From positions 1 to 64,000 of the forward strand of contig DATLUG010000044.1 in the NCBI GenBank assembly GCA_035533215.1: a stretch of DNA of 64,000 bases, in the 5' to 3' direction. Under the pieces are notes generated by a model. That model was not told where the DNA came from. It was given only the letters and a program-made list of their open reading frames with translations, and searched no databases. This document shows positions 18,074 through 27,021 of this stretch, one piece after another. Origin of the DNA: DAHUZL01 sp035533215. GTDB lineage: Bacteria; Chloroflexota; Dormibacteria; Aeolococcales; Bog-877. Each line of letters opens with the position of its first letter. The first letter of the stretch is position 1. The position numbers were made by a program, and so were the translations under genes.

Positions 18074-19057
18074 TCACGGGACCAGCGCCGCCGAATCGGC
18101 GGGGCGGTCGGTGAGCGGGACGGTCAGCCGCGGCGACTGGCTGCGGTGCTCCTTGGTGTAGGCGGCGACCGCGGTCCCCGCCATCACCCACTCCACCAGG
18201 CGGCCCTGGACGCTCTCGTTGCCGGTCGCGAACTCGTGGATCTCGCGCCACGGATGGACGCCGACGATCCCCTCGGCCCCCAGCTGGGCGCCGTCGGCGC
18301 GCATCCGCTGGCGCGCCACCTGCTGGGCCTGGTGGAGGGCGGCGGTGAACGGGGTGACCTCCTGGTTCCACCAGCTGGAGACGGTGTTCCAGCCCATCCC
18401 CACGGCGCCGAACACCACCACCGCCTGCATCGCGCACGCCCCCAGGACCAGACCGGCCGGCACCCAGCCGGCCCGCACCAGCTTGGCGAACTCCTGACCG
18501 GAGAGGTCGGACGTGAAGGGCCGGGGCAGCGGGGCTGCGCCCCGCCGCCGGATCGCGGTCCCGAGGGCGCTGAACTCGGAGAGCCCCGCCCCCCAGTCGT
18601 AGGCGCGGATCGTGAGGCGGACCCCCACCACCCCGTGGGCGCCGAGCCCGGCGGCCTCCTGGAGGAGCCGTCCCAGCGCCAGCCGACGCGACTCGTAGAG
18701 CGCCGCCGACAGCACCGCGTTCTCGGTCGCGCCGGTGGCGAAGCCGAGGCCGCCCAGGGATCCGCCGAAGCCCAGCCCGCCCCCGCCGAGCCCCGCACGC
18801 AGGGCGCTGATCCGGTAGATGGTGCTGCCCAGGACCTGGCCCACCGGTTCGAATCCGACGTCGTGGAGGGCGGCCAGCTCGTCCACCGAGAGGTCGCTGG
18901 TCCAGGCGGACCCCCCGCCCGCCTGCCGCTGCAGCCGCTCCTGGGCCACCAGCGGCAGCCGCCCGGCGGCGAGCTCGGCCTGGCTGCGCAGGTCGCGCTC
19001 GGCGGCGGCCGCCTGCGCAGCGCGGTCGGGGCCGGGCTGGGAGCGGAACCACGGCAC
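18074..19057 (-). CDS. Tandem YbjQ-like (heavy-metal-binding family) protein, 327 residues
   Basis: It starts with GTG at 19057, 2 nt after the stop of the upstream gene. After a charged N-terminal helix come two YbjQ-like domains: WTSDLSVDELAALHDVGFEPV with VLGSTIYRI, and FTSDLSGQEFAKLVRAGWVPA with VLGACAMQAVVV. Each ends with an alanine/glycine-rich GTAI or GTAV strand. A glycine-rich insert (GLGGGGLGFGGSLGGLGF) interrupts the first domain. It is clearly paralogous to the 272-residue protein downstream but diverged. Function unknown; the pair suggests hetero-oligomers (inference). Confidence 0.83.
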   Translation of the reverse strand: MPWFRSQPGPDRAAQAAAAERDLRSQAELAAGRLPLVAQERLQRQAGGGSAWTSDLSVDELAALHDVGFEPVGQVLGSTIYRISALRAGLGGGGLGFGGSLGGLGFATGATENAVLSAALYESRRLALGRLLQEAAGLGAHGVVGVRLTIRAYDWGAGLSEFSALGTAIRRRGAAPLPRPFTSDLSGQEFAKLVRAGWVPAGLVLGACAMQAVVVFGAVGMGWNTVSSWWNQEVTPFTAALHQAQQVARQRMRADGAQLGAEGIVGVHPWREIHEFATGNESVQGRLVEWVMAGTAVAAYTKEHRSQSPRLTVPLTDRPADSAALVP

Positions 19058-19059
19058 GA

Positions 19060-19461
19060 TCAGGTCACCAGCCGCGCGAGGGCCTGGCTGGCGGCGGCGC
19101 TGGTGGCGGCGGACCGGGCCAGGGCCCCGCTCAGGGCCTCGATCCACCCGTCGAGGGGAAGGACCTCGCTCTTGAGCGCGATCCCGCGCACCACCCGGGT
19201 GCGGACCGCCTCCAGCCCGGTGGCGGCGGCGGCCAGCTGGAAGCGCTCGTCGCCGAGATCGCAGCTCAGGCGGACGACCCGCTTGGGCTTGCGCCAGAGG
19301 CCGCCGGCGCGGTCCACCCGGACCCCGCCCGGCAGCGCCGTCTCCAGCTTGACGGCGAGCACCTCCAGGAAGGTCGCCAGGTCGCCGGCGTCAGCACGGA
19401 GCGCGGCCGCCACCCGGTCGAACTCCGGCACCCCGCCCGCCATGTCGAGGATATCCATCAC
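19060..19461 (-). CDS. Unrecognised 133-residue protein, first gene of the YbjQ cassette
   Basis: I do not recognise the family. The sequence begins MDILDMAGGVPEF and is soluble, with helical N- and C-terminal parts (DLATFLEVLAVKLETALPG; IEALSGALARSAATSAAASQALARL) around a central RKPKRVVRLSCDLGDERFQL segment that looks like beta strands. It resembles a small dimerising or adaptor protein rather than an enzyme. A TATCAT box at 19470-19475 lies 8 nt before the GTG at 19461 (or 11 nt before the ATG at 19458), so the mRNA may be leaderless. The next gene starts 2 nt after its stop. Confidence 0.75.
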   Translation of the reverse strand: MMDILDMAGGVPEFDRVAAALRADAGDLATFLEVLAVKLETALPGGVRVDRAGGLWRKPKRVVRLSCDLGDERFQLAAAATGLEAVRTRVVRGIALKSEVLPLDGWIEALSGALARSAATSAAASQALARLVT

Positions 19462-19469
19462 CCGTGGGC

Positions 19470-19475
19470 ATGATA
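19470..19475 (-). promoter_or_regulatory. -10 box TATCAT of the YbjQ cassette
   Basis: TATCAT within CAGCTATCATGCCC, 8 nt before the GTG start, implies a leaderless or near-leaderless transcript. The same 12-13 base context precedes the GntR gene at 10717. Confidence 0.55.
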
Positions 19476-19500
19476 GCTGGCCCCGACGGCGGAGTCGGGG

Positions 19501-19526
19501 GGTCGGAGCCCTTGGCGTCTCCGACC
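19501..19526 (+). promoter_or_regulatory. Inverted repeat GGTCGGAG/CTCCGACC upstream of the APC permease
   Basis: A perfect 8-bp stem with a 10-nt loop lies in the divergent region, 114 bp before the permease ATG. It could be an operator or a leader hairpin; there is no U-tract, so a terminator is less likely. Confidence 0.4.
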
Positions 19527-19639
19527 GTGCGGCGCACCATATCGGACGGATCGGGGTCGTTCGACAGGGTCCAATGGGAGACGGCGGCGGCGGTTCGGCG
19601 GACGGCCCCGGCACCGACACCCCCGCAGGGAGGAACGCG

Positions 19640-21643
19640 ATGGCCGTCACGACTGCGCCCGCTCCAGCGGTCGACTTCGAAGCGTCGGACCGCCAGCTGC
19701 GCCGGACCATGGGGTTCCAGCACCTGCTGTTCCTGTCGCTGGGCGCGATCATCGGCTCCGGCTGGCTGTTCGCCGCGCTGGCCTCCGCCGCCTTCGCCGG
19801 CCCGGCCGCGATCCTCTCCTGGATCGTCGGGGACGTCTTCGTCATCTTCGTCTCGCTCAGCTACGCCGAGGTTGCCGGCATGCTGCCGCGCTCCGGAGCG
19901 ATCGTCCGCTACCCCCATCTCACCCACGGCGCGTTCACCGGCTGGATCCTCGGCTGAGCCTACTTCCTCTCCGCGGTCTCGGTGCCGGCGATCGAGGCCG
20001 AGGCGGTGGTCACCTACGTCGGTGGCCACTACCCCACAGCCCATCTCCTCAGCGTCAGCAGCGGGGTCACGGTCGTCGCCTGGCCCAACGGGATCCTCTT
20101 CGGCGTGGGGCTGATGCTGATCTTCTTCGTCCTCAACTTCCTCGGCATCCGCTTCCTCTCCGAGGTCAACCGCTGGACGGTCTGGTGGAAGCTGGTGATC
20201 CCGACCGTCACCTTCCTGTTCCTGTTCGCCGCCTTCCGCGGCGTCAACCTGGGCGGCTACACCGGCGGGTTCACCCCCTTCGGGCCGGCGTCGATCTTCG
20301 GCGCCACCGCCAGCACCGGGATCATCTTCTCGTACCTCGGCTTCCGCCAAGCCCTGGACTTCGGCGGAGAGGCCCGCAACCCCCAACGCGACATCCCGCT
20401 CGCCACGATCCTCTCGGTCGTCATCGGGATGGTCGTCTACACCCTCATCCAGGTGGTCTTCCTGGGCGCGCTGCGTTGGCATTCCGCCGGCGTCCATCCC
20501 GGTGACTGGGCCGCGCTGACCGGCAGCGTCTGGGCCTCGGGGCCGCTCTACCACGCCTTGCAGGCGGCCGGGATCGGGGCCCTCGGCGCCTTCGGCACCG
20601 TTCTCCTGATCGACGCCGGGGTCTCGCCGTCGGGCACCGGGTGGATCTACCTCGGCACCGCGCAGCGGACCAACTACGGCCTCTCGGTGGACGGCTACAT
20701 CCCCCGTGCGTTCCAGTGGATGAACCGGTTCCGGGTGCCGTGGATCTCGCTGATCGCGGCGCTGGTGGTCGGCTGCGTCTTCTTCATCCCCGCCCCCAGC
20801 TGGTACAAGCTGGTGGGCTTCATCACCTCGTGCACGGTGCTGACGTACGTCATGGGCGGGGTGGGGCTGCCCGTCCTGCGCAAGCACTGTCCCGACCTCG
20901 CCCGCCCCTTCCGTCTTCGCAATGCCCGCTTCTGGTCCCCGGTCGGCTACCTGGCCGCGATCATGATCGTGTACTGGTCGGGCTTCGCCACCCTGACCAA
21001 TGTGTTCGCCGCGGTATTCGTCGGGTTGCCCTTGTTCACCTGGTTCTACGCCTGGAAGCGGGGCTGGATGTCGCGTCAGGTGGGCGCCGTGCTGGGGGCG
21101 CTGTTCCTGGTCGTCTGGATCCTCATCAACCACGCTGGCGGGTGGGTGCTGACCGCCACCGGCGCCCAGGTGGCCGGCGCCTGGAGCTTCCCGCTCTACG
21201 ACATCACCTTCTCCGCCGCGGTGGTGGCGATGTGCGCCGCCATCTGGTTGCTCAGCAACGCCGAGGGACGGGAGCACGTGCAGCGCTCCCTGTGGCTGAT
21301 CCTCCTGATCCTGGTGACGTTCCCGCTCTCCTACGACGGCGGCTTCGGGCCGCTGCCGGTGAGCCAGCAACCGCTCCACTTCCCGGTCGGCACCCTGCTG
21401 GAGTCGGCGGTGGCGCTCGTCATCTACGACGCCGCCGTCGCCAGTGGCTTCGCCTCGGAGGAGCTGCAGTCGATCATCCGGAGCGGTCGCGGGGTGATCG
21501 CGCCCGACCCCGAGGAGGGACCGCTCGCCGATCGGGTACCTGACCCGGGGAGGCGGCTTGCCGGCCGGCGCGATCCCGAGCGGAGCCCGCGGCAGGCCCG
21601 GGCGGGGCCCACGACGACCGACGCCGCCCCCTATATTCGAGCC
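19640..21643 (+). pseudogene. APC-family amino acid permease interrupted by an in-frame TGA
   Basis: The ATG at 19640 has GGGAGG just upstream. Translation gives an APC permease: FQHLLFLSLGAIIGSGWLFA, then at 19955-19957 a TGA in the context WILG-TGA-AYFLSAVSVPAIEAE. Reading continues in the same frame with all later helices (GGEARNPQRDIPLATI; VSPSGTGWIYLGTAQRTNYG). TGG (Trp) at that point would restore an ordinary helix, so one base change or sequence error is the simplest explanation. No in-frame restart gives the N-terminal helices. The frame has no stop before the following MFS gene; the permease part ends near 21525, after IIRSGRGVIAPDPEE. Substrate unknown. Confidence 0.85.
21632..21637 (+). 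promoter_or_regulatory. -10 box TATATT of the MFS gene
   Basis: TATATT lies exactly 6 nt before the GTG at 21644, the same geometry as at several other genes here, and supports an independent leaderless start for the MFS exporter inside the continuous reading frame. Confidence 0.55.
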
Positions 21644-23140
21644 GTGGGCCGGGGCCGGGCGGAGATCGATCATCCCCTCGCCGCCACCGGGTGGCGGCGC
21701 CTCCTGGTGGAGCCGCGCCGCCCCCCGGGGGTCGCCGCACGCCCCAACGCCCACTGGCTGGTGGTGGCCACGGTGTGCGTCGGCGCCTTCATGGGCCAGC
21801 TCGACGCCAGCATTGTCCTGGTCGCGGTTCCCAACCTCCAACGTGCCTTCCTGAGCAGCCTGCCGGCGGTGGAGTGGGTGTCGATCACCTATTTGCTCGT
21901 GCTGGTGGCGATGGTGACGGCGATCGGGCGCTTCGCGGACATGGCCGGCCGCAAGCTCCTGTACATCTACGGGTTCCTGGTCTTCATCCTGGGCTCGGCC
22001 CTGTGCGGCCTCGCCCCCACCCTGCTGCTGCTGGACCTGTTCCGGGTCCTCCAGGCGGTGGGGGCGGCGATGCTCCAGGCCAACAGCGTCGCCCTCATCG
22101 TCCAGGCGATGCCCGACCGTGAGCTGGGGCGAGGGATCGGGGTGCAGGGCGCCGCCCAGGCGCTGGGGTTGGCGATGGGGCCGAGCGTGGGCGGCGCCCT
22201 GATCGCGCTCGGAGGCTGGCGTCTCATCTTCTTCGTGAACGTCCCCGTCGGGATCGTCGGCACCGCCCTGGGCTGGTACCTCCTCCCCCGCTCCCGCGAC
22301 CTCACCGCCCGGGTCCGCTTCGACTGGCTGGGGCTGGGGCTCTTCGTCCCGGCGGTGGCGGGGCTGATGTACGCCCTGTCGTTCGGGGACCAGGTGGGCT
22401 GGGTGAGCGCCCCGATCCTCGCCACCCTGGCGGGGGCGGCCCTGCTGGGCGCCGGCTTCGTGATCCGCGAGCGGCGGATCCCCTCGCCGATGGTCGACCT
22501 GGCCCTCTTCGCCCGCACCCAGTTCACGGCCGGGATCGCCAGCGGTCTGCTCTCGTACCTCGTCCTCTTCGGCGTCCTCTTCGTGGCCCCGATCTACCTC
22601 GAGTTCGCGCACCATCTCGACTCCCAGGCGGCCGGCCTGCTGCTCACCCCGATGCCGCTGGCCCTGGGGGTGGCGGCTCCGGTGGCGGGGCGGCTCGCCG
22701 AGCGCGTCGGGGCCCGGCCGCTCACGGTGGGCGGGATGCTGTGCGCCGCCCTGGGCCTGTTCCTCGTCGCGCTCACCCCCGACACCGGCGCACGTCTGAT
22801 CGCGGAGCTGGCCCTGACCGGGATCGGCCTCGGGGCCTTCACCGCCCCCAACAACGCCGCCATCATGGGCAGCGCCCCCAAGACGGCGTCGGGGGTCGCC
22901 AGCGGGCTGCTCAACATGACCCGGGGGATGGGGACCACCATGGGGGTGGCGTTCACCGGCCTGGTCTTCGGCCTCGCGGCCGGCGCCAGCACCGCCCGCG
23001 CCGACCACCCGGCGGCGGCGGCGCACGGCTTCGGGGCGGCGATCGTCTTCCTGGCGGCGATGGCGCTGGCGGCGGCGGCGCTGGCCGCCCTCCGCGGCGA
23101 CGCCCGGCTGAGTGCGGGGCCCGTCGCCGTCGACGGCTGA
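21644..23140 (+). CDS. MFS transporter, DHA2 (14-helix) drug-efflux type
   Basis: 498 residues from GTG 21644. The first helix FMGQLDASIVLVAVPNLQ and the loop GRFADMAGRKLLYIYG are typical of the EmrB/QacA (DHA2) group; many further hydrophobic helices follow, with APNNAAIMGSAPKTASGVASGLLNMTRGMG near the C terminus. It would export drugs or metabolites by proton antiport. The start is placed by the TATATT box and by the protein beginning shortly before helix 1. Upstream, the same frame is open through the permease without a stop, so a fusion protein is formally possible but seems unlikely. Confidence 0.88.
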   Translation: MGRGRAEIDHPLAATGWRRLLVEPRRPPGVAARPNAHWLVVATVCVGAFMGQLDASIVLVAVPNLQRAFLSSLPAVEWVSITYLLVLVAMVTAIGRFADMAGRKLLYIYGFLVFILGSALCGLAPTLLLLDLFRVLQAVGAAMLQANSVALIVQAMPDRELGRGIGVQGAAQALGLAMGPSVGGALIALGGWRLIFFVNVPVGIVGTALGWYLLPRSRDLTARVRFDWLGLGLFVPAVAGLMYALSFGDQVGWVSAPILATLAGAALLGAGFVIRERRIPSPMVDLALFARTQFTAGIASGLLSYLVLFGVLFVAPIYLEFAHHLDSQAAGLLLTPMPLALGVAAPVAGRLAERVGARPLTVGGMLCAALGLFLVALTPDTGARLIAELALTGIGLGAFTAPNNAAIMGSAPKTASGVASGLLNMTRGMGTTMGVAFTGLVFGLAAGASTARADHPAAAAHGFGAAIVFLAAMALAAAALAALRGDARLSAGPVAVDG

Positions 23141-23184
23141 GCCGGAGGGATGCCCGCGACCGCAGGACGAGCGCCCCGGCGGCC

Positions 23185-24072
23185 TCAGTCGCGGATGGCG
23201 AAGCCGCGAACCGCGAGGGCCAGCATGGTCACCCCCACCCCCAGCAGGACCAGGGCGGAGACCGGGGCCGGCATCGGCCAGCCGAAGAAGGTGAGCGCCC
23301 CGACATGGGCGTGGGCCGGCACCAGCCCGCCGAGCGCCGCCGCCCGCAGCGGGGCGATCCCGTACGCGACCGGGTCGACCCGGGTCAGCACCCCCATCCA
23401 GCCCGGCAGCCGGCCGAGGGGGAAGAGGGCCCCGGAGAGGAAGAAGAGCGGCAGCACCAGAAAGTTGATCACGACCTGGAACCCCTGGATGGTTCGCATC
23501 CGGGAGGCCACCACCACCCCGAGCGTGGTCAGCGTGAAGGCCAGCAGGAACATCAGGGGGAGGAGCTCCACAACGCGAAGGGGGCTCAGCCTGACCCCGA
23601 CCACGGGGGCGAAGACCAGCATGATCAGGCCCTGCAGCATGCCCTGGGTGGCGCCGCCCAACGCCTTGCCGACCGCGATCGCCGAGCGCTCGATGGGGGC
23701 GACCAGGACCTCCTTGAGGAATCCGAACTCGCGGTCCCAGACGATCGACATCGCGCTGAACATGGCGGTGAAGAGCACCGCCATGCCGACCACGCCGGGG
23801 TACATGAACTGGATGTAGCTGAGGTGGGCGGCGCCGGCGGCCAGGCGCGCCCCGCCGCCCAGCGATGAGCTCAGCCCGACCCCGAACACGAGCAGGAACA
23901 GGAGCGGTTGGGCGAGCGACGCCAGCAGCCGCATCCGGTCGCGCCGGTAGCGGATGACATCCCGGTACCAGATCACGAAGACCGCGCGCAGATAGCCGGT
24001 GCCACGGCCGGCGCGTCCGCGGGCGACGGCGGGGCGGCGCGGCGGGGCGCCCAGGGTGGGCTCCGCCGTCAT
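23185..24072 (-). CDS. ABC-2 type transporter permease (DrrB-like)
   Basis: 295 residues. After a basic N terminus with VIWYRDVIRYRRDRMRLLASLAQPLLFLLVFG come six hydrophobic segments, including MYPGVVGMAVLFTAMFSAMSIVWDREFGFLKEVLVAP, the ABC-2 signature region, and FQVVINFLVLPLFFLSGALFPLGRLPGWM. The ATG overlaps the TGA of the ATPase gene (ATGA). Together they form a daunorubicin/lipid-type exporter. It is the last gene of the MarR-MFS-ABC operon. Confidence 0.93.
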   Translation of the reverse strand: MTAEPTLGAPPRRPAVARGRAGRGTGYLRAVFVIWYRDVIRYRRDRMRLLASLAQPLLFLLVFGVGLSSSLGGGARLAAGAAHLSYIQFMYPGVVGMAVLFTAMFSAMSIVWDREFGFLKEVLVAPIERSAIAVGKALGGATQGMLQGLIMLVFAPVVGVRLSPLRVVELLPLMFLLAFTLTTLGVVVASRMRTIQGFQVVINFLVLPLFFLSGALFPLGRLPGWMGVLTRVDPVAYGIAPLRAAALGGLVPAHAHVGALTFFGWPMPAPVSALVLLGVGVTMLALAVRGFAIRD

Positions 24073-25166
24073 CGTCGCCCGCCCCCCATCCCCCGGCGGG
24101 CGCGCCAGGCGGCCCTCGGGTCGGGCGGCTCCTCGCGGATGGCGCGGCCGGTCAGCTGGAGGAACACGTCGTCCAGGCTGGGCCGCCTGACCGCCACCGA
24201 GCGGACCGCGACCGAGACCGCCCCCACCAGCTGGGGCACGAAGGCGGCCCCATCGGCGACGGTCACCTGCAGGTGCCCGTCGCCGCGATCCACGGCCACC
24301 CCCAGCCGGTCGCGGAGCTCGGCCGCCGCCACCTCATCGTCGGCGGTGGCGGCGGTGACGACGTCGCCGCCCACCCGCGCCTTGAGCTGGTCGGGGCTGC
24401 CCTCGGCGACGATGGTGCCGTGATCGATGATGGCGAGGCGGTCGCAGATCTCGGCCTCGTCCAGGTAGTGGGTGGTCATGAAGACGGTGGTCCCCTCCCG
24501 CGCGCGCAGCTCCCCCAGGTAGGCCCAGATGCTGGCCCGGGTCTGGGGATCGAGGCCCTGGGTGGGCTCGTCCAGGAAGAGCACCTCGGGGGCGTGCAGC
24601 ATCCCCCTGGCGATCTCCAGCCGCCGCTTCATCCCGCCGGAGAACGTGCGCACCATCGCGTCCTGTCGGTCGCTGAGGTCGACCAGCGCCAGCGCCTGCT
24701 CGCGGCGCTGGCGGCGCTGGCCGCGAGCGACCCCGTACAGCATGGCGTGGAAGTCGAGATTCTCGCGCGCGGTCAGCTGCTCGTCGAGCGACGGGTCCTG
24801 GAACACGAGCCCGATCCGGCGTCGGACCCCGGCGGGATCACGGCTGACGTCGAGGCCGGCGACCCGCGCGGTCCCGGCGGTGGGCCGCACCAGCGTGCAG
24901 AGGATCTGGATGGTGGTCGACTTGCCGGCCCCGTTGGGCCCCAGGAAGCCGAAGATCTCGCCGGAGTGGACCTGGAGGTCGATCCCCCGCACCGCCTCGA
25001 CGGTGTCGTAGCGCTTGTGCAGCCCGCGCACCACCACCGCCGGGTCGCCGTGGGCCCGGGGGCCCGCCGCTCCGCCCCGTGACGCGTGGGTCCCGGCCGG
25101 CGCTGACGACAGGTGGGTCCGCGCGGCCCCGGTCGGCGGTCGGCTAGGGGGGGGCGTGCCCATCAC
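24069..25166 (-). CDS. ABC transporter ATP-binding protein (DrrA-like)
   Basis: 365 residues with Walker A GPNGAGKST (76-84), Q-loop FQDPSLDEQ, signature TFSGGMKRR (about 174-182), Walker B VLFLDEPTQGLD and the switch His in FMTTHYLDEAE. The C-terminal part after about 260 matches the regulatory tail of DrrA-type ATPases (SVAVRRPSLDDVFLQLTGR). The first 40 residues are low-complexity, so the true start may be internal; the start at 25166 overlaps the MFS stop. It energises the permease encoded by the next gene. Likely exports drugs or lipids. Confidence 0.94.
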   Translation of the reverse strand: MMGTPPPSRPPTGAARTHLSSAPAGTHASRGGAAGPRAHGDPAVVVRGLHKRYDTVEAVRGIDLQVHSGEIFGFLGPNGAGKSTTIQILCTLVRPTAGTARVAGLDVSRDPAGVRRRIGLVFQDPSLDEQLTARENLDFHAMLYGVARGQRRQRREQALALVDLSDRQDAMVRTFSGGMKRRLEIARGMLHAPEVLFLDEPTQGLDPQTRASIWAYLGELRAREGTTVFMTTHYLDEAEICDRLAIIDHGTIVAEGSPDQLKARVGGDVVTAATADDEVAAAELRDRLGVAVDRGDGHLQVTVADGAAFVPQLVGAVSVAVRSVAVRRPSLDDVFLQLTGRAIREEPPDPRAAWRARRGMGGGRR

Positions 25167-27021
25167 CGCTCCCCACCGACGCCCCTCCGAACCTGGGCTC
25201 CCCGGCGTCGGCTGCCCGGGCGCCCGCTCCCACCCCGGCCCCCCGCGCGACCCGCCTCGACCCCTGCGCGCCGTTGGTCGTGGGGGCGATCCCGGGGGCG
25301 ACGGACGGGGCGTCCTTCTCCTGGTAGATGAACTTGCCGCCCCGCAGCCAGGAGGCGATGGCCGCCAGCAGGCAGGCCACGATGGCGAAGTCGAACGCGG
25401 TGCGCAGACCCTTCATGAAGGGCAGGGAGATCAGGTGGGGGAAGAAGCGACGGCCGGTCAGGAAGGCGGCGTGGGCGTGGGACAGATGGGGGAGGAGCGG
25501 ACCCAGCAGGGTCTGCATCGGGTTGTAGCCGAGGAAGGCGGCGAAGAGGCTGCTCACCGGGGGAAGGTGGGAGATGCGGACGGCGTCCGCCCGAGGCACC
25601 CCCTGGCCGACGAGCCCGGTGTACAGAGAATGCGGCAGCGCGCTCGCCAGCCCGATGATGATCAGGCTGAAGAAGATGCCGATCGACAGCACCATGGCGG
25701 AGTTCTGGAAGGTGGCCGCCATGCCCGCCCCCGCCCCCCTTTGACCGGCCGGCAGGCTGTTCATGATCCCGGCACGATTGGGGGAGGCGAACATCCCGGC
25801 GGCCACCCCGTACGCCAGCAGCAGCAGGGCGAACCAGGGGTAGCTGAAGTCGGCCGGCAGCAGCTGGAACACGACGAAGGCCGCCGCCGCGCCCAGCATG
25901 CCGCCGGTGGCGAAGGGCCGCGCCCCGAAGCGGTCGGAGAGGTAGCCGGAGATCGGTCCGGCGACCAGGAAGCCGACGGTCAGCGGGATCATGTAGATCC
26001 CGGCCCACAGCGGGGTCGAGGCGAAGCTGTACCCGTGCAGCGGCAGCCAGATGCCCTGGAGCCAGATGATGAGGATGAACATCAAGCCGCCCCGGGCCAG
26101 CGACGACAGCAGGCTGGCGACGTTGCCGGCGGCGAACGCCCGGATCCGGAACAGGGGCAGCCGGAACATGGGCTGCGCCACCTTGGTCTCGATCCACGCG
26201 AACAGCGCCAGGAATGCAACCCCCCCGATCAGCGCCGCCAGCACCTCGGGGTTGGTCCAGCCCATGGTGTCCCCCCCGTAGGGAAGGATGCCGTAGGTGA
26301 TACCGACCAGCACCGCCACCAGCCCGACCGCGAAGGTGGTGTTCCCCCACCAGTCGAGCGTGGCGGGGATCCGCACCCCGGTGTCGTGGAGCTTGAGGTA
26401 GGCCCACACGGTTCCGAAGAGCCCGGCGGGCACCGACACCAGGAAGACCAGCCGCCAGGAGACGGGGCCCAGGAGGCCGCCGAGGAGGAGCCCGATGAAG
26501 GACCCGGCGATGGCGGCCACCACGTTGATGCCGAGGGCCAGCCCGCGCTGGTTCTCGGGAAAGGCATCGGTCAGGATGGCGCTGGAGTTGGCGAACAGCA
26601 GTGCCCCGCCGACCCCTTGGAGGATCCGTCCGACGACCAGGTACAGCGCCCCGGGGGTGCCGCTCATCCAGGTGACCGACAGCAGCACCGAGAACAGGGT
26701 GAACACGGCGAACCCGAGGTTGTACATCTTGACCCGGCCGTACATGTCGCCGATCCGCCCGAAGCTGACCACCAGCACCGCGGTCGCCACCATGAACCCC
26801 ATCAGCAGCCACAGGAAGTAGGGGCTGTTGCCGGGGGTGAGCGGGTTCAGGTGGATGCCCCGGAAGATGTCGGGCAGGGCGATGAGGACGATCGAGGAGT
26901 TGATCGTCACCATCAGAACCCCGATGGTGGTGTTGGACAGCGCGATCCACTTGTACCGGGGCCCCGCGGTCGCGCCCGCGCGGGCGCCGATGGACGGCGC
27001 CTTCGACTCCCGGCGCCTCAC
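25144..27021 (-). CDS. MFS transporter, DHA2 family, multidrug efflux
   Basis: 625 residues. Helix 1 (TIGVLMVTINSSIVLIALPDI) and the loop FGRIGDMYGRVKMYNLG identify an EmrB/QacA-type exporter, with GVGGALLFANSSAILTDAFP and SWRLVFLVSVPAGLFG following. A large loop between the last helices (about 485-545) and an Ala/Gly-rich tail lengthen it beyond the usual 480-550 residues. Its ATG overlaps the TGA of the MarR gene and its end overlaps the ABC ATPase start, so all four genes are one operon, probably induced when MarR releases its ligand-sensitive operator. Confidence 0.93.
   Translation of the reverse strand: MRRRESKAPSIGARAGATAGPRYKWIALSNTTIGVLMVTINSSIVLIALPDIFRGIHLNPLTPGNSPYFLWLLMGFMVATAVLVVSFGRIGDMYGRVKMYNLGFAVFTLFSVLLSVTWMSGTPGALYLVVGRILQGVGGALLFANSSAILTDAFPENQRGLALGINVVAAIAGSFIGLLLGGLLGPVSWRLVFLVSVPAGLFGTVWAYLKLHDTGVRIPATLDWWGNTTFAVGLVAVLVGITYGILPYGGDTMGWTNPEVLAALIGGVAFLALFAWIETKVAQPMFRLPLFRIRAFAAGNVASLLSSLARGGLMFILIIWLQGIWLPLHGYSFASTPLWAGIYMIPLTVGFLVAGPISGYLSDRFGARPFATGGMLGAAAAFVVFQLLPADFSYPWFALLLLAYGVAAGMFASPNRAGIMNSLPAGQRGAGAGMAATFQNSAMVLSIGIFFSLIIIGLASALPHSLYTGLVGQGVPRADAVRISHLPPVSSLFAAFLGYNPMQTLLGPLLPHLSHAHAAFLTGRRFFPHLISLPFMKGLRTAFDFAIVACLLAAIASWLRGGKFIYQEKDAPSVAPGIAPTTNGAQGSRRVARGAGVGAGARAADAGEPRFGGASVGSGDGHAPP

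Noticed and set aside
19955..19957. TGA read as tryptophan (recoded genetic code)
   Set aside because: Many intact genes in the window end in TGA, including ATGA/GTGA overlaps, so TGA is a normal stop here.
19391..23026. A 1211-codon open frame on the minus strand opposite the APC and MFS genes
   Set aside because: Its translation is a Gly/Arg/Glu/His/Gln-rich low-complexity sequence without motifs; it is the antisense shadow of GC-rich genes whose own translations show clear transporter motifs.
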